Assembly: GCA_018061865.1 (NCBI GenBank)
Contig: JAGOTH010000006.1
Location: 1-40,551, forward strand
Direction: 5' to 3'
Source of the DNA: Minisyncoccota bacterium
GTDB taxonomy: Bacteria; Patescibacteriota; Minisyncoccia; Phycocordibacterales; UBA9973
DNA: 40,551 nt
This document shows, in pieces, positions 1 through 6,245 of this stretch (its first letter is position 1; each line of letters starts with the position of its first letter). Under the pieces are notes generated by a model. The model searched no databases. It had not been told where the DNA came from and saw only the letters and a list, made by a program, of their open reading frames with translations. The translations under genes and the position numbers were made by a program.

Positions 1-2
1 CC

Positions 3-236
3 TTTACCAAAGGCGAAATAATAATGATGAGCCTTGGTATCGATGTATCTAAGGAAGTAGAAGGAATCGCCCTCCTTACAATTTCTTGGCCGAACGACTT
101 CGATGAAATCGAGAAGAGAACTTTTCTCGAAATCAACTCAGCCAAATCAGGGATTTGGAGAGGAAAAAATTATTATGTTATAGAACTGTTTTTAATAGAA
201 AGAATAACTTTCCTGAAACTCGGTGCCCGTAAATAA
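3..236 (+). CDS. Unknown protein, truncated by the left edge
   Basis: The frame is open through the left edge of the window, so this may be the C-terminal end of a longer protein. If it is complete, the first Met codons are at 24 and 27. About 70-77 residues are visible: a mixed hydrophilic stretch with SWPNDFDEIEKR in the middle and a basic end (FLKLGARK). No family is recognised. It is followed at once by a strong intrinsic terminator, which supports a real transcript ending here. Confidence 0.45.
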   Translation, partial: FTKGEIIMMSLGIDVSKEVEGIALLTISWPNDFDEIEKRTFLEINSAKSGIWRGKNYYVIELFLIERITFLKLGARK

Positions 237-244
237 GAGGGCAT

Positions 245-280
245 GCCCACACATCAATGTTTTGGTGTGTGGGCTTTTTT
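245..280 (+). terminator. Intrinsic terminator after the first ORF
   Basis: Stem CCCACACA (246-253) pairs with TGTGTGGG (266-273), closed further by G245-C274 and followed by a T-rich tail. It separates the left-edge ORF from the tRNA-Glu promoter. Confidence 0.85.
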
Positions 281-283
281 ATT

Positions 284-312
284 TTGCCAAAATCCCAAAA
301 AGTTGTTATATT
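284..312 (+). promoter_or_regulatory. Promoter of tRNA-Glu
   Basis: A -35-like TTGCCA (284-289) and a -10 TATATT (307-312) are separated by exactly 17 nt, about 21 nt before the tRNA 5' end. Confidence 0.6.
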
Positions 313-333
313 TCTTCTGTCTTTTCGCCAACT

Positions 334-405
334 GGCTCCATCGTCTAACGGTTAGGACACCGCCTTCTCAAGGCGGGAATCGGGGTTCGATTCCCCGTGG
401 AGTCA
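334..405 (+). tRNA. tRNA-Glu (anticodon CTC)
   Basis: A cloverleaf folds by eye: acceptor GGCTCCA (334-340) pairs with TGGAGTC (398-404); the D-arm contains GGTTAGGAC; the anticodon stem CCGCC/GGCGG carries loop TTCTCAA with CTC at positions 34-36, reading GAG; the T-loop is TTCGATT in a GGGG/CCCC stem. The discriminator is A405. The 3' CCA is not encoded. A long hairpin terminator follows. Confidence 0.95.
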
Positions 406-407
406 CA

Positions 408-447
408 ACACAAAAATCTCTTAGATTCGTCTAGGAGATTTTTGTGT
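408..447 (+). terminator. Long hairpin terminator after tRNA-Glu
   Basis: A nearly perfect 17-bp inverted repeat: ACACAAAAATCTCTTAG (408-424), loop ATTCGT (425-430), CTAGGAGATTTTTGTGT (431-447). The A-tract and T-tract arms make it usable in both directions. Confidence 0.75.
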
Positions 448-461
448 CTAGTGACTCGAGA

Positions 462-483
462 AAAAGCAAACTGCTTTGCTTTT
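462..483. repeat. Perfect 9-bp hairpin
   Basis: AAAAGCAAA (462-470), loop CTGC, TTTGCTTTT (475-483). It is the second of three hairpins in the non-coding stretch downstream of tRNA-Glu. Its T-rich right arm could act as a weak terminator. Confidence 0.5.
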
Positions 484-544
484 GTGGGAATCGAACCGGC
501 GGAGGTATATTCCGAACGAAGTGAGAAAAACCGAGCCGCGTCCA

Positions 545-595
545 GTAGTACTTTGTATTTTAGTCGCAAAATGACTAAAATACTTAGTAACTACG
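545..595. repeat. Extended inverted repeat (cruciform-like)
   Basis: Core TATTTTAGTC (556-565) and GACTAAAATA (573-582) around loop GCAAAAT are perfectly complementary. The flanks GTAGTACT and TTAGTAACTAC extend the pairing imperfectly. It lies between tRNA-like debris and a second copy of the tRNA T-arm 3' segment. Confidence 0.6.
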
Positions 596-600
596 GGATC

Positions 601-612
601 ATTCCCCGTGGA
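601..612 (+). repeat. 12-nt copy of the tRNA-Glu 3' segment
   Basis: ATTCCCCGTGGA at 601-612 repeats 390-401, the T-stem/acceptor part of tRNA-Glu. In addition, GGGAATCGAACC at 486-497 is the reverse complement of the tRNA T-arm at 384-395. Both look like relics of tRNA duplication or of an integration event. No recombinase gene is present. Confidence 0.45.
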
Positions 613-663
613 ACTACGAACCGAATTAATTATAATTCAATTTATAAAACCAAATAAAATATT

Positions 664-1251
664 ATGTTTTTTAATAACAAAAAGAAAGAGATAGACCTTT
701 ATGTAAACACTTTGATTTTTCGAGCTGAGAAAATACAAAATAAAGAAATGAGAACCTTTCTTTATGCAACATTGGCGGTAGTTGAACAAGTGTTAAAAAT
801 GCTAATTGTAGAAAAATATAATCTAGCGGAAGAATACTTACACGAAAGTAAATCAATTCAACCTTTACGAGATTTCAAAAACCAACTAGACCAACAGAAA
901 ATAAATAAAATTGGAAATTATATTTTTTTGACACTGATTTCCATCTTAGAAAATAAAATAGATTCTGTCCTTTTATTTAATAAGCTAAATTTTGATAGAA
1001 AAAATTTTAATAAAGAAATTAGCTTGTTTCTTGAGTTAGACAATGAAGAAAAAAATGTTTTTAATACAATAGAACAAAAAGCTGGGGTAGTGAATACGGA
1101 TAAATTTATGAGTTTTTACCGATGGTTATCTGAATTAATTTTAACAGAGTCGATACGAAATCCCGAAGATGTTGCCTCTAATGCCGCAGGGGTTTTATGT
1201 GAAATTATAGATACCAACTTAAATAGATTAAGAGTTTTAATTTTAAAATAA
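664..1251 (+). CDS. Unknown helical protein
   Basis: A 195-residue protein of a family I do not recognise. It is Lys/Asn/Ile-rich with alternating charged and hydrophobic residues that suggest an all-helical, soluble fold. No signal peptide, membrane segment or cysteine motif is visible. The start ATG at 664 follows a very AT-rich leader without a Shine-Dalgarno. It stands alone between tRNA-Glu debris and an esterase gene. Its base composition is more AT-rich than the core genes, which fits an accessory gene. Confidence 0.6.
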   Translation: MFFNNKKKEIDLYVNTLIFRAEKIQNKEMRTFLYATLAVVEQVLKMLIVEKYNLAEEYLHESKSIQPLRDFKNQLDQQKINKIGNYIFLTLISILENKIDSVLLFNKLNFDRKNFNKEISLFLELDNEEKNVFNTIEQKAGVVNTDKFMSFYRWLSELILTESIRNPEDVASNAAGVLCEIIDTNLNRLRVLILK

Positions 1252-1296
1252 AAAAATATTTTTTATTTATCAAATAAACCTGTAAAATAAACACTA

Positions 1297-1944
1297 ATGA
1301 CTAAAACTATACTAATCTATGGAGACTCATATACTCACGGAAAAGTTCCGGGGGCGCCAAAGCGATATTCTCGTGAAGAGAACTTTGTTGGAGTTTTAGA
1401 GAAAGAACTTGGGGATGGTTTTCGGATAATTGATGAAGGTCTCCGAGCTAGAACTCTGTCGGGAGAGAATATTTTTTTCCCAGAAAGAGATGGATTGGCT
1501 CAGTTCGGACCAATACTAGGAAGCCATCTTCCCCTTGATTTAATCTGTATTTTTCTTGGGACAAATGACTGCAATAAAACAGGAACTAAATCCGATGAAG
1601 AAATTTATCAGACTCTTTTAGAATACAAAAACAAAATTGAAGAGTGGTGTAAAAATTTAATAATAGAAAAAATTCCAAAAGTTATGATAATCGCTCCACC
1701 AATAATCAGAGGCGATCAAGTTATTCTAGACAAAGTGATAAGTGGAATATTTGACGTAGATTCTGAAGAAAAATCAAAAAGGCTAGCTCCGATTTATGAA
1801 AAATTCTGTATAGAAAACGATTGTGAGTTTTTTAACTCAGCAAAATACGCAAAAACTTCAGACGGAGAGGGGATTCACCTTGATTTGGAAAACAATACTT
1901 CTCTTGGGAAAGCGTTAGCTGAAAAAATTAAAAGTATTGACTAG
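1297..1944 (+). CDS. SGNH/GDSL-family esterase (arylesterase-like)
   Basis: A 215-residue GDSL hydrolase that probably cleaves acyl or aryl esters. The GDS block is at residues 9-11 with nucleophile Ser11 (YGDSYTHG). The block II glycine lies in DEGLRARTLSG (residues 46-56). Block III is FLGTND with Asn90. The C-terminal DGEGIHL carries His194 and an acidic partner (Asp189 or Glu191). The DEGLxxRT and SHLPLDLxxxxLGTND patterns are typical of the bacterial arylesterase/acyltransferase branch. There is no signal peptide, so it is probably cytoplasmic. The substrate cannot be read from the sequence. The gene lies in an accessory block without an obvious partner. Confidence 0.85.
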   Translation: MTKTILIYGDSYTHGKVPGAPKRYSREENFVGVLEKELGDGFRIIDEGLRARTLSGENIFFPERDGLAQFGPILGSHLPLDLICIFLGTNDCNKTGTKSDEEIYQTLLEYKNKIEEWCKNLIIEKIPKVMIIAPPIIRGDQVILDKVISGIFDVDSEEKSKRLAPIYEKFCIENDCEFFNSAKYAKTSDGEGIHLDLENNTSLGKALAEKIKSID

Positions 1945-1982
1945 AACATTCAAATGTTGTATTATAAATAAAATTCAAAATA

Positions 1983-2369
1983 ATGATAACAGTCGAGGAA
2001 AAACAAGTTTCTATTGATGTGAAAACATTAAAAAATATAATTGCAGGCAGTAAAAGCTCCCCATTTATTTTTTTGGAAAATATTAAATTTTCCAAAAAAA
2101 GCCAGAAAATCATACTAACTTTTTCCGATAATTTAATGGAAAAAGGCTACGGACCAAAGCAAGTTGAGTTTTTTTCCAAAGAGCTGAAAGACCTTGATTT
2201 AAGTATGGTGGCTTTTAATAAACTAAAAGCTTTTGGAATAAAAAAAGTAAAAGACATTATTACCAACGCTGGGGAAATAAAAGAACTCCCTCTTAGTAAG
2301 TTTGGTAGAAGAAGTAGAGAAGAATTGAAAAATTTATTTAAAGAACACAAGCTTACCATTGATTTATAA
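1983..2369 (+). CDS. Orphan RNA polymerase alpha-CTD-like protein
   Basis: A 128-residue protein. The last 60 residues (about 69-128) match the C-terminal domain of RNA polymerase alpha: LDLSMVAFNKLKAFGI aligns with the helix holding the DNA-contact residues, and SKFGRRSREELKNL aligns with the helix-hairpin-helix NLGKKSLTEI of E. coli alpha. The position equivalent to DNA-binding Arg265 reads Val, while the equivalents of Asn268, Gly296 and Ser299 are kept (Asn79, Gly108, Ser111). The N-terminal 68 residues have no recognised fold and are not the alpha assembly domain. It is a single gene with its own terminator. A role as transcription factor or DNA-binding adaptor is inference only. Confidence 0.7.
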   Translation: MITVEEKQVSIDVKTLKNIIAGSKSSPFIFLENIKFSKKSQKIILTFSDNLMEKGYGPKQVEFFSKELKDLDLSMVAFNKLKAFGIKKVKDIITNAGEIKELPLSKFGRRSREELKNLFKEHKLTIDL

Positions 2370-2370
2370 A

Positions 2371-2397
2371 CCCCGCCATTCGGGGATTTTTTATTTT
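2371..2397 (+). terminator. Intrinsic terminator after the alpha-CTD-like gene
   Basis: CCCCG (2371-2375), loop CCATT, CGGGG (2381-2385), then a T-rich run. The next promoter -35 (TTGACA at 2398) begins where the T-run ends. Confidence 0.9.
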
Positions 2398-2426
2398 TTG
2401 ACAAAATCAATATATTCTTGTATATT
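2398..2426 (+). promoter_or_regulatory. Promoter of the 57-residue basic ORF
   Basis: TTGACA (2398-2403), 17-nt spacer, TATATT (2421-2426). An overlapping TATAAT lies at 2426-2431. The start codon is at 2446. Confidence 0.75.
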
Positions 2427-2445
2427 ATAATTAAATCTGTAACTT

Positions 2446-2619
2446 ATGAACAAATTTTTTGAAAAGTCATGTTCAAAAGAAGAACGCAAAAGAAGAAAGG
2501 TGCTAAAAAATAAACACAAAAAAGAGAACCAAAAAATAACCCCAAAGCTAGTAGGTATTAGAAAAGATGAAAGGATCTACGTAGACCCTTATGGCCGTTT
2601 CCAAATGACGACATATTAA
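2446..2619 (+). CDS. Small basic protein, 57 residues
   Basis: The ORF runs ATG 2446 to TAA 2617-2619. It lies between its own consensus promoter and its own terminator, which argues that it is a real gene despite its size. The N-terminal half is very basic (KEERKRRKVLKNKHKK). The C-terminal half ends IYVDPYGRFQMTTY. No family is recognised. The charge suggests nucleic-acid or ribosome binding, but this is inference. Confidence 0.6.
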   Translation: MNKFFEKSCSKEERKRRKVLKNKHKKENQKITPKLVGIRKDERIYVDPYGRFQMTTY

Positions 2620-2638
2620 ACCACAAAATAATATTTTT

Positions 2639-2665
2639 ATCCCGGCAGAAGTCGGGATTTTTTAT
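2639..2665 (+). terminator. Intrinsic terminator before speD
   Basis: ATCCCGGC, loop AGAA, GTCGGGAT, then TTTTT. It ends the small basic ORF. The speD -10-like TAAAAT (2673-2678) follows within a few bases. Confidence 0.9.
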
Positions 2666-2685
2666 TTTATGATAAAATATTTTTT

Positions 2686-3075
2686 ATGAATCACTTCGGA
2701 GAACACATAACAATCGACGGGTACAAAGGAAATGAAGAACTACTAAATAACAAAGAAGTGGTTCTCGATTCCTTGAACAATCTTCCTTCACTTCTTGCCA
2801 TGCACAAGTTATCAGAACCAGAAGTTTACTTTGCACCAGGAAATAATGAGAAAGATCCCGGTGGATGGAGCGGGTTTGTTGTTATAGAAGAAAGCCATAT
2901 AAGCATCCACACCTTTCCAAAAAGAGGTTTCGTAAGTATAGATGTTTACACCTGCCAGAATGGACTCGACAGAGCATTTATCGAAAGCTATTTTAAAGAA
3001 AAATTTGAACTAAAGGATCTAGAAACTAATTTTATAATTCGAGGAACTAAATATCCAGAGAATAATATTTACTAA
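2686..3075 (+). CDS. speD: SpeD/AdoMetDC-family pyruvoyl-dependent decarboxylase
   Basis: A 129-residue class 1b S-adenosylmethionine decarboxylase homologue. The proenzyme cleaves itself at Glu69-Ser70 (EESHISIHTFP) to make the pyruvoyl group. The processing/catalytic His75 and Cys90 (DVYTC) match Ser63, His68 and Cys83 of the Thermotoga enzyme at a constant offset of 7. The canonical role is to supply decarboxylated SAM for spermidine synthesis. No spermidine synthase (speE) or other polyamine gene is in the window, and SpeD homologues in CPR bacteria and phages have been reported to decarboxylate ornithine or arginine instead, so the substrate is open. The gene is convergent with rmuC, with only 3 nt between stop codons and no terminator. 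Confidence 0.9.
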   Translation: MNHFGEHITIDGYKGNEELLNNKEVVLDSLNNLPSLLAMHKLSEPEVYFAPGNNEKDPGGWSGFVVIEESHISIHTFPKRGFVSIDVYTCQNGLDRAFIESYFKEKFELKDLETNFIIRGTKYPENNIY

Positions 3076-3078
3076 TTT

Positions 3079-4122
3079 TTAGTCTTCTCCTTTTTCCAAA
3101 AAGATTGGCTCGATTTCATTCGATACTCCAGAAATACGGAGAACATCTTTGTCTACCTTCTTAAGTTCTTTTCCAGAAGAGTTGTAATGATTTAGAACAG
3201 TTCCAAGAGAGCTACCGAGCTTGTTGTGATACTCCTCATAGCTCTTCAGATGCTTCCCAAGCTCACCAACTCTTTTAACTATATCTTTGGCGCTCTCTTC
3301 TATCTGCATAGCTTTTAGACCTTGAAGAACTGTCTGTAGATAAGCGAGGAATGAAGTAGGGGAGACAATGATAACTTTATACTTGCTAGCTGCTCGCTGG
3401 ATCAGATTCTCTGTGTCTTCAGTAACTGCTCCAATTTTGTTTACAATCAAATCGTAATAAATAGCTTCGTGTGGAATAAACATAAAAGCGAATTCCATTG
3501 TATTTTTTTCAGGTTGAATATACTTTGAAGTTTCAACAATTCTATTTTTCAAATCATTTAAGAAAACTTTTTCCAAACGATCTTTTTCTGCGGGGTCACT
3601 TGTTTCGCTTATTCGATTGTAATTTTCAAGAGAGAACTTGGAATCAATCGGAATTATTTTGTCTTTTACAAAAACAACCGCATCCACTATAGTTCCATCT
3701 GGAAACGGATATTGCATCTGATAACTTCCAGGAGGCATAACATTCTTCAGAAGTGTTTCGAGATAATATTCACCAAGAATTCCTCTTTGTTTTGGATTTT
3801 TTAGAATATCTTGAAGACTCTTCAGTTGATCAGTGAAAGAAACAACCTGTTTGTTGGTCTCATCAAGACGAGTGAGGCGTTCTGTGATATCACGAATAAT
3901 ATCTTGAGACTCTTTTCCTTGATAACGAACTGTTTCTGTTAGTTGTTTCTGAGATTCACCGAGTTTGGCGTCCACAGTTCTAGTGAATTCATTCATTTGA
4001 GATAGGAGAAGATTCAAACTTTCGCCATTTACAGGAGAAGAATCTGATTTTTTATTTCTAACCAAAAGGAAAACTACAGCTCCCGCCAAAAAACCTATAA
4101 CAATCCAAAGTATTTGTTGCAT
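3079..4122 (-). CDS. rmuC: RmuC-family DNA recombination protein
   Basis: About 347 residues: an N-terminal membrane segment (IVIGFLAGAVVFLLV), a coiled-coil stretch, then the RmuC nuclease-like domain (KQRGILGEYYLETLL, followed by VDAVVFVKDKIIPIDSKFS). RmuC limits inversions between short inverted repeats in E. coli. The longer reading from 4161 would have to translate through the terminator hairpin of the upstream gene, so I chose the internal ATG at 4122. It lies 7 nt after a TATAAT (minus strand, 4135-4130) and directly before the membrane segment. It converges with speD. Confidence 0.88.
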   Translation of the reverse strand: MQQILWIVIGFLAGAVVFLLVRNKKSDSSPVNGESLNLLLSQMNEFTRTVDAKLGESQKQLTETVRYQGKESQDIIRDITERLTRLDETNKQVVSFTDQLKSLQDILKNPKQRGILGEYYLETLLKNVMPPGSYQMQYPFPDGTIVDAVVFVKDKIIPIDSKFSLENYNRISETSDPAEKDRLEKVFLNDLKNRIVETSKYIQPEKNTMEFAFMFIPHEAIYYDLIVNKIGAVTEDTENLIQRAASKYKVIIVSPTSFLAYLQTVLQGLKAMQIEESAKDIVKRVGELGKHLKSYEEYHNKLGSSLGTVLNHYNSSGKELKKVDKDVLRISGVSNEIEPIFLEKGED

Positions 4123-4129
4123 AAGAATT

Positions 4130-4135
4130 ATTATA
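4130..4135 (-). promoter_or_regulatory. -10 box giving a leaderless rmuC
   Basis: TATAAT on the minus strand ends 7 nt before the chosen rmuC ATG. It lies between the upstream gene's terminator and the start codon. Confidence 0.6.
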
Positions 4136-4136
4136 A

Positions 4137-4158
4137 CAAAAAAAAGCCCCGAGGGGCT
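4137..4158 (-). terminator. Terminator of the upstream minus-strand gene
   Basis: On the minus strand, AGCCCC and GGGGCT form a tight stem (4145-4158) followed by a run of T. It overlaps the stop codon of the 4158-4628 gene. It would lie inside the N-terminus of rmuC if that gene started at 4161. Confidence 0.85.
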
Positions 4159-4628
4159 CATTTAATAACTCTGTAATAGTTTTTTGTGTTTTTCAACATC
4201 TCGTGTGCTTTTTTCAATATATCAGAAGCAATATCAGCCGACATGTGCGCTGGATCAACTCCAAATGTTGAAGTGAAAAACTTAATCTCATACCGGATCT
4301 TTTCTCCAGAGGAAATCTGTTCTTCTGTAAGCGGAATACTTCTTGCTACCAACATAAATTGTTCTTCACAGTAAGCAAACTTGTCTTTTCCTTCGTCTTT
4401 ATACCAAAAAGAAAATATAACCCGGTCTTCTTTTATGGATAATCCGATCATGGGCTTATTTTTTGCTCGGGGAATCGATATCTCCGCCGTTTCAAATTCC
4501 AAAAATTCCTGTCCGAATTGTCGGAATCTTAAAACTTCTGTCTTCTTGTTTTTTCCACTTTTGTTGAAAATTTCCTCAAATAACTCCTTGGGAATATCGA
4601 GGTATGTTCTTTTTTTATTTGTGTACAT
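4158..4628 (-). CDS. Unknown conserved-looking protein
   Basis: A 156-residue soluble protein of no recognised family. It has a mixed alpha/beta look: basic start (MYTNKKRTYLDIPKELF), a beta-rich middle (IGLSIKEDRVIFSFWYKDEG) and a helical C-terminus (ASDILKKAHEMLKNTKNYY). Its promoter is close to consensus and its terminator overlaps the stop codon, so it is a monocistronic gene. No catalytic motif was seen. Confidence 0.65.
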   Translation of the reverse strand: MYTNKKRTYLDIPKELFEEIFNKSGKNKKTEVLRFRQFGQEFLEFETAEISIPRAKNKPMIGLSIKEDRVIFSFWYKDEGKDKFAYCEEQFMLVARSIPLTEEQISSGEKIRYEIKFFTSTFGVDPAHMSADIASDILKKAHEMLKNTKNYYRVIK

Positions 4629-4646
4629 CTTTCTCAGTTTTTTATG

Positions 4647-4675
4647 ATATTACTGAAAAAAGAGCGGATTGTCAA
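4647..4675 (-). promoter_or_regulatory. Promoter of the 156-residue unknown gene
   Basis: Minus strand: TTGACA (4675-4670), 17-nt spacer, TAATAT (4652-4647), giving a leader of about 12 nt before the ATG at 4628. Confidence 0.8.
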
Positions 4676-4678
4676 ACT

Positions 4679-5398
4679 CTATTTTCCCAAGAAACTCTTC
4701 AGTGTATGAACCCAATCCTCGTCTCCAATTTGAGGATTTTTTAGTTTTTCATTTAGAAGCCACTCGAGATAGCCTTTATCTTCTTTAGCGACGTCTTCAA
4801 TATTCTTTCCTTTATGTTTTCCGAATGGAATAATTTTTATTATTGAAGGAGCTTTTGAAATAGTTATCATTTTAAGTGCAGCGTCTTCTTCACTCAAGGA
4901 TTCAGCTTTCATGAGTCTTTCTAGCTGGTGCTTAAAAAGAACTTTCAAAACTTTTATATCGTCAGATGCTTGGTGAGCAAACGCATCAACGTTAAAATCA
5001 TAGAAATATCGCAAGTATTGTAGGCTGTATCTTGGGATTGTTCCATCTTTATCAAGATATTTTTCAATTTTCATTGTGCAGATATAGTCATCAATCTCTA
5101 TATCCTCTTTCTTAAGCATTGTGATATCGAATATCGCATTGTGAGCGACAAAAACAGACTCAGTTAGATCACTTGTTAGTTTTTCCGCAAAATCAGAACC
5201 ACGAAAAGGGGGTTTATCAGCAACCATCCTGTTTGTTATGTGACAGACGGAGCTAGATTCCACAGAAATAGGAATTTCGGGTTTAAATAATTCTTCTCTG
5301 ATTTCTTCATCATCTACTTGATAAGCAACTTGGCACAAAAAATCTGCCTCAGTGTTTCCAGTTGTTTCTGTATCTAAAAATAAAAGTTTCTTCTTCAT
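4679..5398 (-). CDS. DEDDh 3'-5' exonuclease with C-terminal DUF3820-like domain
   Basis: A 239-residue DnaQ-fold exonuclease. The first acidic motif is FLDTETTG (Asp9, Glu11). The second is AHNAIFD (Asp91). The third is HQASDD (His142 with Asp147). The four acids plus the histidine of a DEDDh nuclease are therefore present. Residues about 190-232 (IIPFGKHKGKNIEDV, then YLEWLL) resemble the small DUF3820 domain often found with nucleases. The likely role is trimming of DNA or RNA 3' ends in repair or proofreading. It lacks polymerase regions. The substrate is not decidable. The nearest neighbour on the same strand is the unknown gene at 4158. Confidence 0.85.
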   Translation of the reverse strand: MKKKLLFLDTETTGNTEADFLCQVAYQVDDEEIREELFKPEIPISVESSSVCHITNRMVADKPPFRGSDFAEKLTSDLTESVFVAHNAIFDITMLKKEDIEIDDYICTMKIEKYLDKDGTIPRYSLQYLRYFYDFNVDAFAHQASDDIKVLKVLFKHQLERLMKAESLSEEDAALKMITISKAPSIIKIIPFGKHKGKNIEDVAKEDKGYLEWLLNEKLKNPQIGDEDWVHTLKSFLGK

Positions 5399-5422
5399 TG
5401 TTAAAATAATACAGGAGTTTGC

Positions 5423-5428
5423 TATAAT
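5423..5428 (+). promoter_or_regulatory. -10 box giving a leaderless yqeY
   Basis: TATAAT ends 7 nt before the ATG at 5436. No Shine-Dalgarno is present. This supports 5436 rather than 5352 as the start. Confidence 0.6.
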
Positions 5429-5435
5429 ATGGAAT

Positions 5436-5888
5436 ATGCTACACGACCAAATAAAAGAAAAAATAAAAGAATCAATGCTCGCAAGAGACCAAGTAATGCT
5501 TGCTTCTTATAGAGCAATCCTCGCTGGAATTGGAACTGAAGTTACCGGCCGAGGAATGAAGCCAAGTGAAATGTTGGATGACGAAGGAGTTATATCTGTT
5601 ATTACAAAATTAGTTAAACAAAGAAAAGATGCAATCTCTCAATTCCGAGCAGCGGGAAGAAACGACCTTGCTGACGAAGATCAAACTCAGCTAGATCTTT
5701 TCGAAACATTTCTTCCAAAGATGATGAGTGAAGAAGAAATCGAAACTTTCGCTAAGGCAAAAATAGCCGAAATGGGTGAGATTGATAAATCAAAATCTGG
5801 AATGATCCTCGGCGCGTTAATGAAAGATTTGAAAGGAAAAGCGGACGGAGCAGATGTAAAAAAAGTTGTCGAAAAATTATTAAATTAA
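5436..5888 (+). CDS. GatB/YqeY domain protein
   Basis: 150 residues that match the YqeY family, the stand-alone relative of the GatB C-terminal tRNA-binding domain (LASYRAILAGI, KQRKDAISQF, ETFLPKMMSEEEIE, GMILGALMKDLKGKADG). Family length is about 150, so the protein is complete. The frame is open further upstream, but that extension runs antisense through the exonuclease start. The ATG at 5436 sits 7 nt after a TATAAT. Function is not firmly known; a role linked to tRNA amidotransferase is assumed from homology. It probably forms an operon with the next two genes. Confidence 0.9.
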   Translation: MLHDQIKEKIKESMLARDQVMLASYRAILAGIGTEVTGRGMKPSEMLDDEGVISVITKLVKQRKDAISQFRAAGRNDLADEDQTQLDLFETFLPKMMSEEEIETFAKAKIAEMGEIDKSKSGMILGALMKDLKGKADGADVKKVVEKLLN

Positions 5889-5903
5889 CTTAAAGCTACA
5901 TTT

Positions 5904-6242
5904 ATGAAGATTTTAATTCATTGGTTAGTTCTCGCCCTTGCAGTTCTAGCGGTTCCTTATGTAATAGACGGAATACAAGTAGAAGGAGTTCTAACTGCAA
6001 TAATAGTTGCAGCGATTCTTGGCTTTATAAATACAATAATAAAGCCAGTGATTGGAATTCTTACTCTACCGATAAATATCTTAACCTTGGGAATATTTTC
6101 CCTTGCCCTAAACGCTGTTTTCTTCTGGTTTGTTGCTGGGTTCATTGATGGATTCGATGTTTCCGGTTTTACTGCAGCCTTCTGGGGAGCTTTGATAGTT
6201 TCAGCTATAAACTGGATTGGAACTAAGGTTATAGGAGAATAA
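5904..6242 (+). CDS. YvlD/phage-holin-family 4-TM membrane protein
   Basis: A 112-residue, very hydrophobic protein with four predicted membrane spans (about 3-20, 30-48, 55-78 and 85-105). The linker GFINTIIKPVIGILTLPINI is the hallmark of the PF04020/YvlD family. Some members are annotated as holins, but most are small integral membrane proteins of unknown role. Two nt separate its stop region from the downstream GTG-started gene, so the two are translationally close. Confidence 0.88.
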   Translation: MKILIHWLVLALAVLAVPYVIDGIQVEGVLTAIIVAAILGFINTIIKPVIGILTLPINILTLGIFSLALNAVFFWFVAGFIDGFDVSGFTAAFWGALIVSAINWIGTKVIGE

Positions 6243-6245
6243 TTT

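Noticed and set aside
345-657. Two ORFs on opposite strands across tRNA-Glu and its downstream debris
   Set aside because: They run through the tRNA, its terminator and hairpins. The translations (such as a GIEP-type string) are typical of spurious ORFs over tRNA-like sequence.
4123-4161. N-terminal extension of rmuC to 4161
   Set aside because: It would translate through the terminator hairpin and T-run of the upstream gene. The ATG at 4122 has a well-placed -10 box and starts right before the membrane segment.
5352-5435. N-terminal extension of yqeY
   Set aside because: It is antisense to the exonuclease start, includes the promoter, and is absent from the family's normal length.
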